64,000 nt of DNA from Ilex aquifolium (GCA_951799425.1 OX637404.1:18934045-18998044); one strand, 5' to 3'; shown: positions 36,171 through 47,603, counted from the stretch's first letter. Notes: generated by a model not told the origin, from the letters alone. A program made the numbers and translations.

Positions 36171-36670
36171 AGACTGAAGAGTCTGTAGTTCTTGAGCTTA
36201 CGAGCTCTTAGACTGAAGAGTCTGTAGTTAATGAGCTTACGAGCTCTTAGACTGAAAAGTCTGTAGTTCCCGAGCTTACGAGCTCTTGAGCTTACGAGCT
36301 CTTAGACTGAAAAGTCTGTTGATCCTGAGCTTACGAGCTCTTAGACTGAAAAGTCTGTAGTTCCTGAGCTTACGAGCTCTTGAGCTTACGAGCTCTTAGA
36401 CTGAAAAGTCTGTTGATCCTGAGCTTACGAGCTCTTAGACTGAAAAGTCTGTAGTTCCTTAGCTTACGAGCTCTTGAGCTTACGAGCTCTTGAGCTTACG
36501 AGCTCTTAGACTGAAAAGTCTGTAGTTCTTGAGCTTACGAGCTCTTGAGCTTACGAGCTCTTAGACTGAAGAGTCTGTTGATCCTGAGCTTACGAGCTCT
36601 TAGACTGAAGAGTCTGTTGATCCTGAGCTTACGAGCTCTTGAGCTTACGAGCTCTTAGACTGAAGAGTCT
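36171..36670 (+). repeat. Array of 27 tetraloop-type hairpins (11 type A, 16 type B)
   Basis: Type A is AGACT-GAAR-AGTCT and type B is GAGCT-TACG-AGCTC; each has a perfect 5-bp stem and a 4-nt loop. Type A starts at 36171, 36210, 36249, 36304, 36343, 36398, 36437, 36508, 36563, 36602 and 36657. One, two or three B units (16-bp period) follow each A, giving A-to-A steps of 39, 55 or 71 bp in the order AB, AB, ABB, AB, ABB, AB, ABBB, ABB, AB, ABB, A. One B (36460) has a mismatch at its first base. It lies between antisense gene 3 and the integrase end. On the plus strand the loops are GAAA/GAAG and UACG, resembling GNRA and UNCG tetraloops. Confidence 0.9.
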
Positions 36671-36769
36671 GTTGATCCTGAGCAGGGCGAACTTTTGGGA
36701 AACTTTTGTATCTCTTCGTTGATAAAATCGGATCTTTTTACAATAATCTTCCATTCCTTGCTACAGACT

Positions 36770-39508
36770 CTACTGGTAATATTGCTTCAAGTGGTCCGCA
36801 TTCCATGAGTGCTGTAGGTCCCTGCCCTCCTCAGTTTGCAACTGGTAGTTTCCAGGTCGGATAATCCTTTTCACTACGTACGGTCCTTCCCAGTTTGGTC
36901 CCAACTTGCCATGGGCCGGGTCTTTCCTGGCTGGAAGCAATTTCTTCAACACTAGATCTCCTGGTTTAAAGCCTCTCCTTCTTACTCGTTTGTTATAGTA
37001 TTTTGCTGTGCTCCTTTAATAGGAGGAGATTCGCTGCAGGGCCTCGTCTCTCTTCTCGTCTAGGAGGTCGAGGTTGACAAGCAGGGACCTTTCGTTCTGC
37101 GTAGGATTGAACAGCTCGGTCCTCGCGGTGGACACTCCTACCTCGACGGGAGCCATGGCCTCCGTCCCGAACGCCAGGCTAAAAGGGGTTTCTCCAGTCG
37201 CAGTCCGAGTGGTCGTTCGGTATGCCCATAACACTGCGGGGAGGTGGTCTACCCATTGGGACTTAGACGCCTCCATCCTGGTCTTGAGTGCCAGTTTGAT
37301 AGTTCTGATGGTAACCTCGGCCTGCCCATTAGACTGCGGGTGGGCTGGTGCCGAGAAGAAATTTTTGATTCCCAGTCCGCTACAGAAATTCGTGAACATC
37401 GGATTATCGAATTGCTTTCCGTTGTCAGAAACCAACGCTCTGGGGACTCCGAAGCGGCAAATTATAGACTTCCAAACGAAACTCTTGACCTTCTGAGCTG
37501 TGATCCTCGCCAGAGGTTCGGCTTCAGCCCACTTGGTGAAGTAGTCTACCGCGACCACGACGAATTTGCACTGGTCTACTCCTATTGGTAGGGGTCCTAG
37601 GATGTCCAAACCCCACTGTTGAAAGGGCCAAGGGCTGACCACCGGGGTGAGGAGTTCTGGTGGGCAGTGTGGCAAGTTCCCGTGAACCTGACAAGCTTGG
37701 CATTTCTTCACTATCTCTTTGGCGTCTTTGGACATGGTTGGCCAGAAGTAACCTTGCCGTAGGGCTTTGCTAGCTAATGTCTTTGCACCGATGTGATTGC
37801 CGCACATGCCTTCGTGGATTTCTCTTAGGATGTAGTTCGCTTCCGTTCCTGTCACACATTTCATTAAGGGAAAAGAAAAGCCTCTTTTGTATAGGTTACC
37901 TTGGATCAGTGTGAACCTTGCCGCCCTGGCCCTTAGTTTAGAGGCGCCCTTCGGGTCCTCTGGCAGTACTCCGTCCTGTAAGAAGGATATGATGGGGTCC
38001 ATCCATGAAGCCTCTTCTTCAACTGGCATAGCCTGGGTTTCTGTGGCTGCTTCGTCGTCAGGCTGAATGCTGGGCCGTGCTAGGACTTCGATGGGCATCC
38101 ACCCTGGTAAGTCTTTACTGCCGACAGTGGCCAGCTTGGCAAGGGCGTCTGCCCGCTGATTGGCTTCTCTGGGGATTTGGATGAGCTCGGCTGAGACGAA
38201 TTTCCTCAGTAGTCTTTGCACATCTGTTAGGTATAGCGCCATCTTCTCGTCCCGGGCGGCATATTCTTCTTCGACTTGCCTGACTACCAGTTGCGAGTCA
38301 CTATACACCACGATCTGTTGAGCTTCCATTGAAAGGGTCAGGTTCAGCCCGGCTATGAGGGCTTCGTACTCTGCTTCGTTGTTAGACGCCTGAAAGTCAA
38401 ACCTCAAGGCATACTCTAGGTCATACCCCTCCGGTGATGTTAGGATGAGCCCGGCTCCACTTCCCTGCACATTTGAAGCCCCATCTACGCTTAATTTCCA
38501 GGTGGGAACGTCGGGAACATGGTCTTGGCTTTCTTCGTTTTCCTCGGGTGGGGAGGTAAACTCAGCGAGAAAGTCTGCCAGGACTTGTCCCTTGATGGCG
38601 GTCCTAGGCTTGAACTTGATATCAAATTCGCTAAGCTCCATCGCCCACTTCATCAACCGTCCCGAGGCTTCAGGTTTGTGCAGGACCTGCCTCATTGGTT
38701 GGTCCGTTAGGACTTCGATGGTGTGCGCCTGAAAATATGGTCTTAACCTCCGTGCGGCGACTAGCAGGGCCAGCACGAGCTTTTCCATCTTCGGGTATCT
38801 TTCTTCGGCGCCTAGGAGGGCTTTGCTGCAGAAGTAGACAGGCAGCTGGATCCGATCTTTGTCTCTAACCAGTGCGGCGCTGACCGAGAAGTCTGAGACT
38901 GCGAGGTAGAGTGTCAGAACTTCTCCCTCTTGAGGGCTTACCAGCACGGGTGTGGACGCCAGGTACACCTTTAGGGCTGGGAAAGCCTCTTCGCATTTCT
39001 CATCCCACTGAAAGGCTGCCTTAAGAACCTTGAAGAACGGCTGGCATTTATCGCTGGAGCGTGATACAAAGCTGTTGAGCGCAGCTACTCTCCCGGTTAG
39101 GCACTGGATTTCTCTGGTGGTAATGGGGGGCTTCATTTCGAGGACTGCTCTGACCTTTTCCGGGTTCGCCTCAATGCCTCGGCTGTTGACGATGAAGCCC
39201 AAAAACTTTCCAGCTGACACCCCGAAGGTGCATTTTGCGGGGTTCAGCTTCATTCGATACCTCCTCATGATCTCGAACGACTCCCTGAGGTGCTGAATGT
39301 GGGCCTCGGCTTTAAGCGATTTCACCAGCATATCATCTATATATACTTCCATGGTTGAGCCTAGTTTCTCTCTGAACATTCGATTAACCAACCTTTGGTA
39401 GGTGGCCCCCGCGTTCTTTAGTCCGAACGGCATCACTTGGTAGCAAAAGGTTCCCTGTTCTGTGACGAATGAGGTCTTCTCTTGGTCATTAGAGTTCATC
39501 CGGATTTG
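36770..39508 (-). pseudogene. Tat polyprotein, C-terminal part: RT (second half), RNase H, second RNase H, integrase
   Basis: From the insertion point the frame resumes at QIRMNSNDQEKTSF and runs through RT (FGLKNAGATYQR, catalytic VYIDDMLVK). A classical RNase H follows (YFCSKALLGAEERYPKMEKL, EVLTDQPMRQVL), then a second archaeal-type RNase H (LSVDGASNVQGSGAG, NNEAEYEALIAGL, SDSQLVVRQV, ANQRADALAKLA). Integrase has an HHCC zinc finger (HEGMCGNHIGAKT, CQACQVH) and the DDE core (GLDILGP, VSDNGKQFDN, NGQAEVTIRT). A TAA at 37016-37018 interrupts the integrase tail, which continues in frame to a final stop at 36770 (tail WEGPYVVKRIIRPGNYQL). The two RNase H domains place it in the Tat lineage. 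Confidence 0.92.
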
Positions 39509-39512
39509 GTTG

Positions 39513-40588
39513 TTGCTTCAACTTTAAAAGTGTAAACCCAAGCGCAGGTTGAGCAGAGTAATATAATCTCGGAAGTCCGAGGTCGATCCCACGAGGAATT
39601 GTAACAAGGAACAATCACACAAACAACAAAAGTAATTTGAACGGAAAAGGATTTGTTTAGAAAGTTGTTGATTGGAGAAAAGTGATTTTTGGTAATTAAA
39701 ACAGTAATAAATAAAATACTAGAGCATCAGGTACTCCCTCTCAACTTCATACAATAATAGTTAAAGACTCAAAGCTTGACTTGAAAGAGGAATTAAATGT
39801 CAGTTAACCCAATTAACAACTCAAGTGATAAATCCAATGGTTATAATCAAAAGACTACCAGGAACCTGAATAATCATTCAATCATATTATTTTATGAAAT
39901 AATGTTAATCCTTCCAGCGTGGAATAACTAGTGATTTACACGCAGGGAAACTCAAGCAATTGATGTACGTGGCACAACAACTCAAGAATTTATACAGCAT
40001 AAACACTTTGCTAAAATATTAGGAATTAAATTAACACAGTTCCATAAATCCTTAAGTACAAGAGTCAATAAAAATACCGTACTCCGTCGAGAGATTTTCT
40101 CCTAGCCCTAGCTTAGCCTTCTAGCCAGACATGGTAACGGATGCAGAAAATAGACTAAAAACAAAAAGAGAAGACCCTTTACAAGATTCTAGGTTCGTAT
40201 TTATACAGTACAGTTGAAAGAAATTGCATCCCATTAGAACTCTAAATTCGGCAGCAGAGGTTTGACACGCGTCCGGACGCACCTCTCTCATCCGTCCGGA
40301 CGCGTTCTCCAGAATGATCTTTGCTTCGTTTGTCAACTTTCTGCCAATCGCGTCCGGACGCGTATATTTACTCCGTCCAGACGCGTGTTCCAGTGTGATC
40401 CGTCCTGAGCTATGCTTCCTTTCTTCTCATAGTTTCACTCCAATTGTGCACTATTAACCTGCAAAACAACACAACTCATCTTTTATTCTCATAGCCTTAA
40501 TCTTCAATTAAATCATCATAAATATCACACTTTCACAATAAAATGATCAATATTACCTCTGACAAATGTAATTATTAGACCTGAATCA
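39513..40588. mobile_element. 1.08-kb unclassified insertion splitting the RT
   Basis: It interrupts the RT between DAFSGYN and QIRM. GTTG occurs at both borders (39509-39512 and 40589-40592) as a short target duplication. The ends (TTGCTTCAAC and, in reverse, TGATTCAGGT) are only weakly alike. It has no coding region. It contains CGTCCGGACG palindromes at about 40268, 40293 and 40351, plus a one-base variant near 40375. Its class is not clear to me. Confidence 0.7.
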
Positions 40589-43382
40589 GTTGTATCCTGA
40601 GAAGGCATCCATGAAGCTCAGGAGCTCGTGACTGGCTGTCGCGTCGACTATGAGGTCGATCCGAGGCAGTGGGAAACTGTCCTTTGGGCATGCTCGATTG
40701 AGGTCGGTAAAATCGATGCAGAGTCGCCACTTGCCGTTTACTTTCTTCACCAGAACGACGTTAGCTAGCCAGGTCGGGTAGTCGACTTCTCTGATGGCTT
40801 TGGCGCGCGATAGCTTGGCTACCTCTTCGTTGATCGCCTTTTGCCTGTCCGGCGCGAAACTTCTCCTCTTCTGCCTTACCGGCTTGCAGTTAGGATCTAC
40901 GCTGAGATGGTGCACGATCACGGCGGGGTCTATCCCTTCCATGTCTTCTTGTTTCCAAGCGAAGGCGTCAGCATTTTCTTTTAGGAAGGAGATGAGTTTC
41001 TCCTTGATGACTGGTAACAGTGTGGAGCCTACGAAGACTACGTGCTCCGGGTCCTCACCCAGCTGCACTGGCTCCAACTGCTCCGAAGGGGAAGGTTGGG
41101 CTTCCACCTCATCCCTCATGTCCAAGTCCTCCAGCTGTACTGACTCCACCTCTTTTTGCCGCATGGAGGCTACGTAGCATTCCCTGGCGAGGCGTTGGTC
41201 TCCTTTCACCACCCCTACTCCACTTTCGGTTGGGAATTTCATCACCAAATGATACGCAGAGGGCACCACCTTAATGGAGTTGAGGGACGGCCTCCCCAAC
41301 AGGACGTTGTAGGCAGACGGGGCGTCCACCACTAGGAAACGGGTGGTGGTGGTGACTTGGCAGGGCGGATCTCCTATGGTGAGGACCAGCGGTAGTGATC
41401 CGACTGGCAAAACTCTTTCTCCCGAGAACCCCAAGAGGTGGGTTTTCACGGGTTTCAGTCTCGACTTCTCTATTCCAAGCTTCTCGAAGGCCGCTAAGAA
41501 GATGATATCTGCCGAGCTGCCGTTATCGACTAGTACCCGATGTATGGTCTTGTTTGCTATGATTGCTTTTATGACCAAAGGGTCATCATGAGGGTGCTGG
41601 CACCCTTCTAGGTCCGCGTCCGAGAAGGTGATTTCTGCATCTCGACGGGGCACCTTGTTGACAGCATAAACCGTGAGGAAGTCTTCCGAGCGGGCCCTTC
41701 TGGCGTGGGCTCTCCGGGCCGAACTCAATTCACCACCGCCAGCGAAGCCCCCCGAGATGACTCGGATCTCTCCGATGGCTTGTTGATGTTGTGGTGGCTC
41801 GGCAGCAGCTTGGGCTTCTCGCCCTTGATTGTTCTGTGCTCTCTGCTCTCCTGCTATGTATTGGCGCAGATGGCCTCTCTGAATTAAGTATTCGATCTCC
41901 TTCTTCAACTGAATGCAATCGTTCGTCTCGTGGCCTGTGTCTTTATGGTAAGCGCAGTATTTGGTGGCGTCCCTCCTGTTGGGATCTGACTTCATCCGGG
42001 GTGGCCACCTTACGAACCTCTCGTTCTGCACCTCGTGAAGGACCTGGGCTATCGAGGTGACGAGGGGCGGGAGCCGTGCTGGCATATACCGCTGTTGTAG
42101 TTCTTGGAGAGGAGGTCCCAGACGGTCTCGAACGTTCCCTCTCCTTTTAGGAGAAGGCTCTCTTCCTCTTCTCGAGGAGCGATCCCTCCTCGGAGATCGG
42201 TCGCGTCTCTTCTCCTTCTTGGGGCTGTGATCCCTCCGTTTCTTCTCTCCGTCCGTCGTCACCATACTCCCCTTCAGGCGGAGGGCCTCTTCGCCGTTTA
42301 TGTACTTCTCGGCTTTCGTCAATACCTCGGCCATAGTGGCTTGAGGATTCTTCGCAATCGAGAAGAGAAGGTCCTTGGACTGAACTCCGAGTCCTGACAT
42401 GAAGGTAGTCAAGGCGAACTTGTCGTCCACGCTTTCTACTTTCAGGCACTCCTGGTTGAAGCTCTGCACGTAGCCTCGGAGGGATTCGTTGGGTCCCTGT
42501 TTGACGCTTAGTAGGTGGTAGGACGGCTTCCTATAAGTCCTTGCCCCAATGAAGTGGGACACGAACTGTATGGATAGTTCTCTGAAGGATGAGATCGACG
42601 CTGGTTGTATCCGGTTAAACCAGGCTATGGCTGACCCTTTGAGGGTGATGGCGAATGCCCGGCAGCGGATAGGATCCGGGTATCCTTGAAGCTCCATTTG
42701 ATTTTTATACAGGTTTAGATGGTCAACGGGGTCTTTGGTCCCGTCAAATGCCTCTATCGAAGGGGTCCTGAATTTTTGAGGGAGGGGGAAATGGAGGACC
42801 TCTGGGGTGAACGGTGACTCCGTCTGCTGAACCAAGGCGTCCATGGTGTCGGGGGTTCGCCCCTTAACCACTTCTTTCATATTGCCTAGCTCCCGTTGGA
42901 GTTCACGGATTTCTTGCTCCCAGGCATTGTCATTTATATTCTGGGGGTGGGGCCTATCTTCTTGGTAGGCGGCCCTAGCCCTACTGTAAGCTTCATTGTC
43001 ACGTTCTTCAGGATGTCTTCTTCGGTGGTTTTCGCCAGAATGGCTCCTCATGGAGCTCAGTTATCCCGTTGGGTGGAGCTTAGCGTTCTTGAAGCGGAGG
43101 AGCGTCGTCGTGCTCCTCTTGGAGGGGAGGTGGCTCTTGTCGAGCCGGGGGAAATCGGGGAAGAGGGAACTGATGAGTTTGTATCCAGTCCATCAGCTCC
43201 TGGTTTTGTTTCATCAGCTGTATTGTGGTTCTATGGTAAGTTTCTAGTTCGTTGAGAGGAGGGACGTTCGCCGCTGGGGGATGACCCTCAATGTCCTCCA
43301 TGTGCGCCGGAAAGTTCTCCGGCAAGTTTGGGTGGCCTTGAGGATTGGCTGGAGCTTTACTCATATTCCGAGTGGAGACCAT
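40589..43382 (-). pseudogene. Tat polyprotein, N-terminal part: gag, protease, RT (first half)
   Basis: Gag probably begins at the Met at 43382 (MVSTRNMSK), just after the LTR and primer-binding site. It includes the retrotransposon gag domain (RCRAFAITLKGSAIAWFNRI, FMSGLGVQSKDLLFSIA), a basic stretch and a zinc knuckle variant (CAYHKDTGHETNDC). The protease active site reads LVDNGSSADIIFL. RT starts with KVNGKWRLCIDFTDLNRACP and stops at FMDAFSGYN, where the insertion lies. It is broken by TAA at 43080-43082 (CAA in the copy at 27488-28322) and by a nearby 2-base deletion (about 43045) that shifts frame. Confidence 0.92.
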
Positions 43383-43420
43383 CAAGTATATAAGATTCAC
43401 AAGAGAACGATGAAAACCGT

Positions 43421-43439
43421 TCCCACAGACGGCGCCAAC
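43421..43439 (-). promoter_or_regulatory. Primer-binding site of the Tat element
   Basis: On the minus strand GTTGGCGCCGTCTGTGGG immediately follows the 5' LTR end. The same TTGGCGCC core occurs in the older fragment at 13879. Confidence 0.8.
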
Positions 43440-44145
43440 TGATGGTTCCTCGGAAATCAATCTCCCAGGCCCGAGTTGATTAGGCCCTTCTAGGATCTTA
43501 TGAGATGGGTTTCAGAGAAGTTGAAATTAAGCGATGACAAACAAGCAAATGTGAGTGGTTCACCCTAGCCAAAAGACTTGGGCTACGTCCACTGTAATGG
43601 AGGCTCTTGCTCCTGGGTTGTGTATATTGATTCCAACTGATTACAAAAGGATAATTGGCTCTGGGCCAACAACGATGCTCTCTACTGAGGCTGTCCTAGG
43701 GTTCTTGACGAAAATACCAGCTAGAAGACGGGGAAGAAGACCCAGGAATTCGATCCCCTTTCCTCCTTTTACTGTTCTATTTATATGGTGTCTGCTCCTA
43801 GGGTTTTGTTGTCCCTGCTGTTCTTTCATTGATCTTGTGGGGACCGTTCGTCCTTTCTCTGCGAGCCACTCTGACCGCCGGCGATTCTGTGCCCACGATC
43901 GCCTGGGCTCGTTCGACACTACCCCTCTGTTTCTGCAGGGAGTAACTCTGAGAAATCAGAGCCGGTTTCCTTTGTCCTTGGAGCACGTGGCGTAACAGGC
44001 TTTAACTCGGGTCATGGGCTAAGAAACATAGGCGGGCCGGTTGGGATCACTCCTGTTTGGGCTTCGGGGCTCTCATCCAACATTTTCTGGAGGTCTTTGG
44101 GCTTGGTCCTAATGGCAGCCCAGGCCCAAAAACCTATTCTCATCA
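43440..44145 (-). mobile_element. Tat element 5' LTR (706 bp)
   Basis: This is the intact partner of 28380-29085 (5 differences by eye). It ends at 44145, after which unrelated AT-rich DNA begins. Confidence 0.93.
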
Positions 44146-45453
44146 CTAACAATCAATGTACGTTGAAAAATAAATTTCTTAAACCTCAATTTTATGCTAT
44201 GCCAAACACAGCCTAAATTACTTCTTTTCTTACTTTTGGTTGTTTTGTTTCTTCTCTTTTCCTTTGTATTTTTTGGATATTTTTTCAGAGAGGGAAAACA
44301 CGAAAAAAGAGTAAAAATATTCCAGAATTTTTATTGCTTTTCTACCTCTAAATTTTCATAGAAAACAAATGATAAGTGTATCAATGCTAATTACATTTCA
44401 AAAACACAAAACATTAATCTTTGACCTACAATTACATAACTAAACCTAAGGATTTATTTACATTATATTAATTAAGTGGAGGATTGGGAATGTGTTGTCT
44501 CAAACATGGTTACTCATCCATGCATGTGTACATATAACATGGTGCATTTACAAATGATACTCATGTGTCTTATAAAAACATGTGTTAGGTGCGGAGGCGA
44601 TATCGATATCGATATCGACATCGATTCCACCTAAGGTATCATAGGAAAACTGATTTTTGGGTTTGAAATTAAACCCAAGATGAGTATATTGATTGAAAAT
44701 GTGATTGATTGTTACTAGTCATACTTATGTATAAATAGTTAGATTGTGATTTAGTAGTTTTATGATTTGTGTTTTGGTGTTTTGGTTGTGGGTTCAAGTA
44801 CTTGAGATGATTATTGTGTGTTTTTCAAAATTAATGGTTGTCGAGACTCCCGATCGTAAACGGGTAGGGAAGTGATTGTCGAGACTCTCGGACAAAAACG
44901 GATAGTTGTTAATTCTCGTCGATACTTCCAAGTGATATTGGATAGTCGGATATTAGTTTCCACTTTTATTATGTGTAACCTATTGTAACTATTTTGTATT
45001 TATACGTTTTCGTTCTATATGCCTCGAATATACTTACTGAGCATGTAATTAGCTCACCTACAACAATTTTTTTTCAAGACAAAAGAGAGGGAGATGTGGA
45101 TTATTGAGGTTATCTAATATTGGAGAGCGTCTAGTTGAGTTGTTAGACAGTGTGAGCCATGTAGAGAAAATAATGTTTTTAGGTTATTTTTTTTATACTG
45201 TTAAATGAAATTAGATAAAGATTAAATTAAACTCGACCATTGTTGTGCTTTTATAAGTATTGTTTTTTTTAAAGGAGGTATTTTAAAATACCTCAATAAC
45301 TCTCTGTATTCTCTCTCTCTCTACCAGCACTCGAACCCACAACCAAGTGGTTGAAATTTGAGGTCCACAGCCATGGAGCTAGAAGGAAGGCCAGTGTGCT
45401 TTTATAAGTATGCAATTCAAATTACTAGCTATAATAAATGAGAGTTTATATTC
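44146..45453. other. Intergenic DNA, possible old Ty3 LTR remnant
   Basis: A (GATATC)n-like run lies at about 44597-44620. The stretch 44810-45070, with paired GTCGAGACTC motifs and a TTACTGAGCATGTAATTAGC block, looks like part of a Ty3/gypsy LTR, but I found no ends. There is no gene. Confidence 0.35.
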
Positions 45454-46337
45454 GAGGGCTAATCTTAACTTGCACCCTAAAAGATCACTTGAATCTTAAT
45501 TTGCACCCTCAAAATTTAAAAATATCAATTTACACCCTAAAAAATATAAATTCGTATCAATGTGCACCTGAGATTAACTGCCATCTATTTTGCCATTAAA
45601 AAAATTTGAACTAATTATAAATTGCACTTTTAAAGTTTAAATATTTCATATTTATGATCCAAAAATAATTTTTTTCATTAATGCTCGTTAAATAACCCTC
45701 AATTGTATCGTGTCATGTTCGAGTCAATAAAAAAAAATTTAAATTATAAAATACCTATTTGTTTGCTTACAATACTTGTTAAATAGTTATTTTATGTCTA
45801 CAGTTAGACACAAATCTTTTAATTGTTCGATCAAATTAAAATTAGATATTAATAACACAACTATAGACAAAAAATAACTATTTAACGAGTATTGTAGGCA
45901 AAAAATAGGTAATATTATAATTGTTAAAAAATATTAAATAGTATTATATAAATTTTTGTAAATGTAAAATATACGACGCAATGTAATTAACTCAACACGA
46001 AAATATTTTGTGTTAAAAATATTTTTTTATCGACTCGAACACAACTCGAAAATGATATGACATGACACAAAATAACATGATACGACACAATTGAGAGGTA
46101 TTCAACAAGTATTAATGGATGAAATTCTTTTTTAATCATAAATGTGAAATATTTAAACTTTGAAGGTGCAATTTGTAATTATTCCAAACTTTTTTAATTG
46201 CAAAGTGGATGACAGTTAACCTCCCGTGCATATTGATATAAATTTATATATTTCAGGGTGTAAATTGATATTTTTAAACTTTGAGGGTATAAATTGATAT
46301 TCGAGTGATCTTTTAGGGTGAAAGTTGAGATTAATCC
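45454..46337. mobile_element. Second Mutator-like TIR element
   Basis: Long inverted repeats start GAGGGCTAATCTTAACTTGC and end in the inverse (AAAGTTGAGATTAATCC). The ends resemble those of the element at 2635-5366: both contain 'literally matching' blocks around TTTRCACCCTMAAA and ATCAATRYGCACCTS. The 7-bp repeat TATATTC flanks it (45447-45453 and 46338-46344). There is no coding region. Confidence 0.7.
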
Positions 46338-46604
46338 TATATTCAATATATATATATATATATATCAAATATAAACACCCAGCAATTTAAATTAAAGATT
46401 TAGGGCCTGTTTGATAATATCATTTAAAGTTTAAAATTGAATACTTTAAGTATTTAATAAATTAATCCCGTTTGATAACCTAAAACTCATACTAAATTTT
46501 TTAAACATTTTTTAAAAATAGGCTAAAATTTTAAATAACAAATCACATACTTATCACTTAATACTGAAAATATTAGTTAGTAAGGATTTTATCAATTTCT
46601 CATA

Positions 46605-47180
46605 ATGGATAAATATACCATCACCACCATTGTGTCATCGCCACTACGACCAACACTATCATCACCACCACCACTACCACAACCACCATCGATGCCGCTA
46701 CCACTACCATTATGCCACCGTCTCCACTACCACCACCATTGTCGCCACCACCACATAATTACCACCACTATTGCTGCCACCACCATCACCACTACCACTG
46801 TCACAATCATTGTGTCACCACCACCATCACTACTATTATATCATCGCCACCATAACCATTGTGTCATTACTATCACCACCACCACTGTCGTCGTCACCAC
46901 CATCGCTGCCACCACCACTATCATTGTGCCACCGCCACCACCGCCACTACCATTGTCATCATCACCACCATTGCCGCTACCTTCTACACCACCATTACCA
47001 CCATCATCGTCACCACCATTACCATTGTGTCACCCCCACCATCACCATTGTGTCACTACTACCACCACCATCACTGTCGCCACCATCACCACCATTATTG
47101 TGTCACCACCACTGTCACTACTATTGTGTTGCTGCCACCACCATCACCATAACTATCGCCACCACTACCATTGTGCCACC
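46605..47180. repeat. Long imperfect CCA/CAT trinucleotide array
   Basis: About 575 bp of CACCAC/CATCAC-type repeats give His/Pro/Thr-rich frames in all phases. It resumes after the hAT element at 48099-48150. The overlapping frames are artefacts of the repeat. Confidence 0.9.
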
Positions 47181-47558
47181 CAATGTTATCAGAACCGGAC
47201 TGGACATCGAACCGGTAAAAGGACTGGGTCAATGGTTCACTGGTTCAACTGTTGGGTTAACTGGTCGAACCGGTTGTATAATTAAAAAAATTTAACTAAA
47301 AATTTATGATCACAAAAAAAAAATAATCAAAGTGTACTATATATGTCTTCACTCTTCACTGTTAGAATTGAATGTGTTTGTATTAACTATTTAATTTATA
47401 TTCAATTATTCAATATGATCTTTTGTGTGTGTGTGTGCACGTATAGAGAGAAAGGGAGAAAGAGACAAAAACAGACCCAGCAATGTGGGAGAGAAAAAGA
47501 AAAAGCATACCCAGCAAGCAGACCTAGTCTTTTTTCTTTCATTATCACTGTGTCTGCG

Positions 47559-47603
<45 letters not shown>

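Larger units (their letters stand above)
28380..44145 (-). mobile_element. Ty3/gypsy Tat-lineage LTR retrotransposon, 15.8 kb, with antisense genes
   Basis: In minus-strand order: 5' LTR (43440-44145), primer-binding site, gag, protease, RT (split by an insertion), RNase H, second RNase H, integrase (to 36770), hairpin array (36171-36670), three genes in antisense (29772-36017), polypurine tract, 3' LTR (28380-29085). The dual RNase H and antisense ORFs between integrase and the 3' LTR are known traits of the Tat lineage. CTAAC follows the 5' LTR (44146-44150). A matching target duplication is not seen at the other end because the 3' LTR runs into a truncated gag. Confidence 0.93.

Noticed and set aside
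36171-36670. CRISPR-like array
   Set aside because: The repeats lack unique spacers; both modules are repeated, and the setting is a plant retrotransposon.
37074-37591. Plus-strand open frames opposite integrase as further antisense genes
   Set aside because: They overlap highly conserved integrase codons, lack the shared antisense-gene domain, and have no promoter motif.
46605-47295. Long His/Pro/Thr-rich open frames (226 and 174 residues)
   Set aside because: They are translations of a CCA/CAT trinucleotide array in overlapping phases, with no codon bias and no start context.
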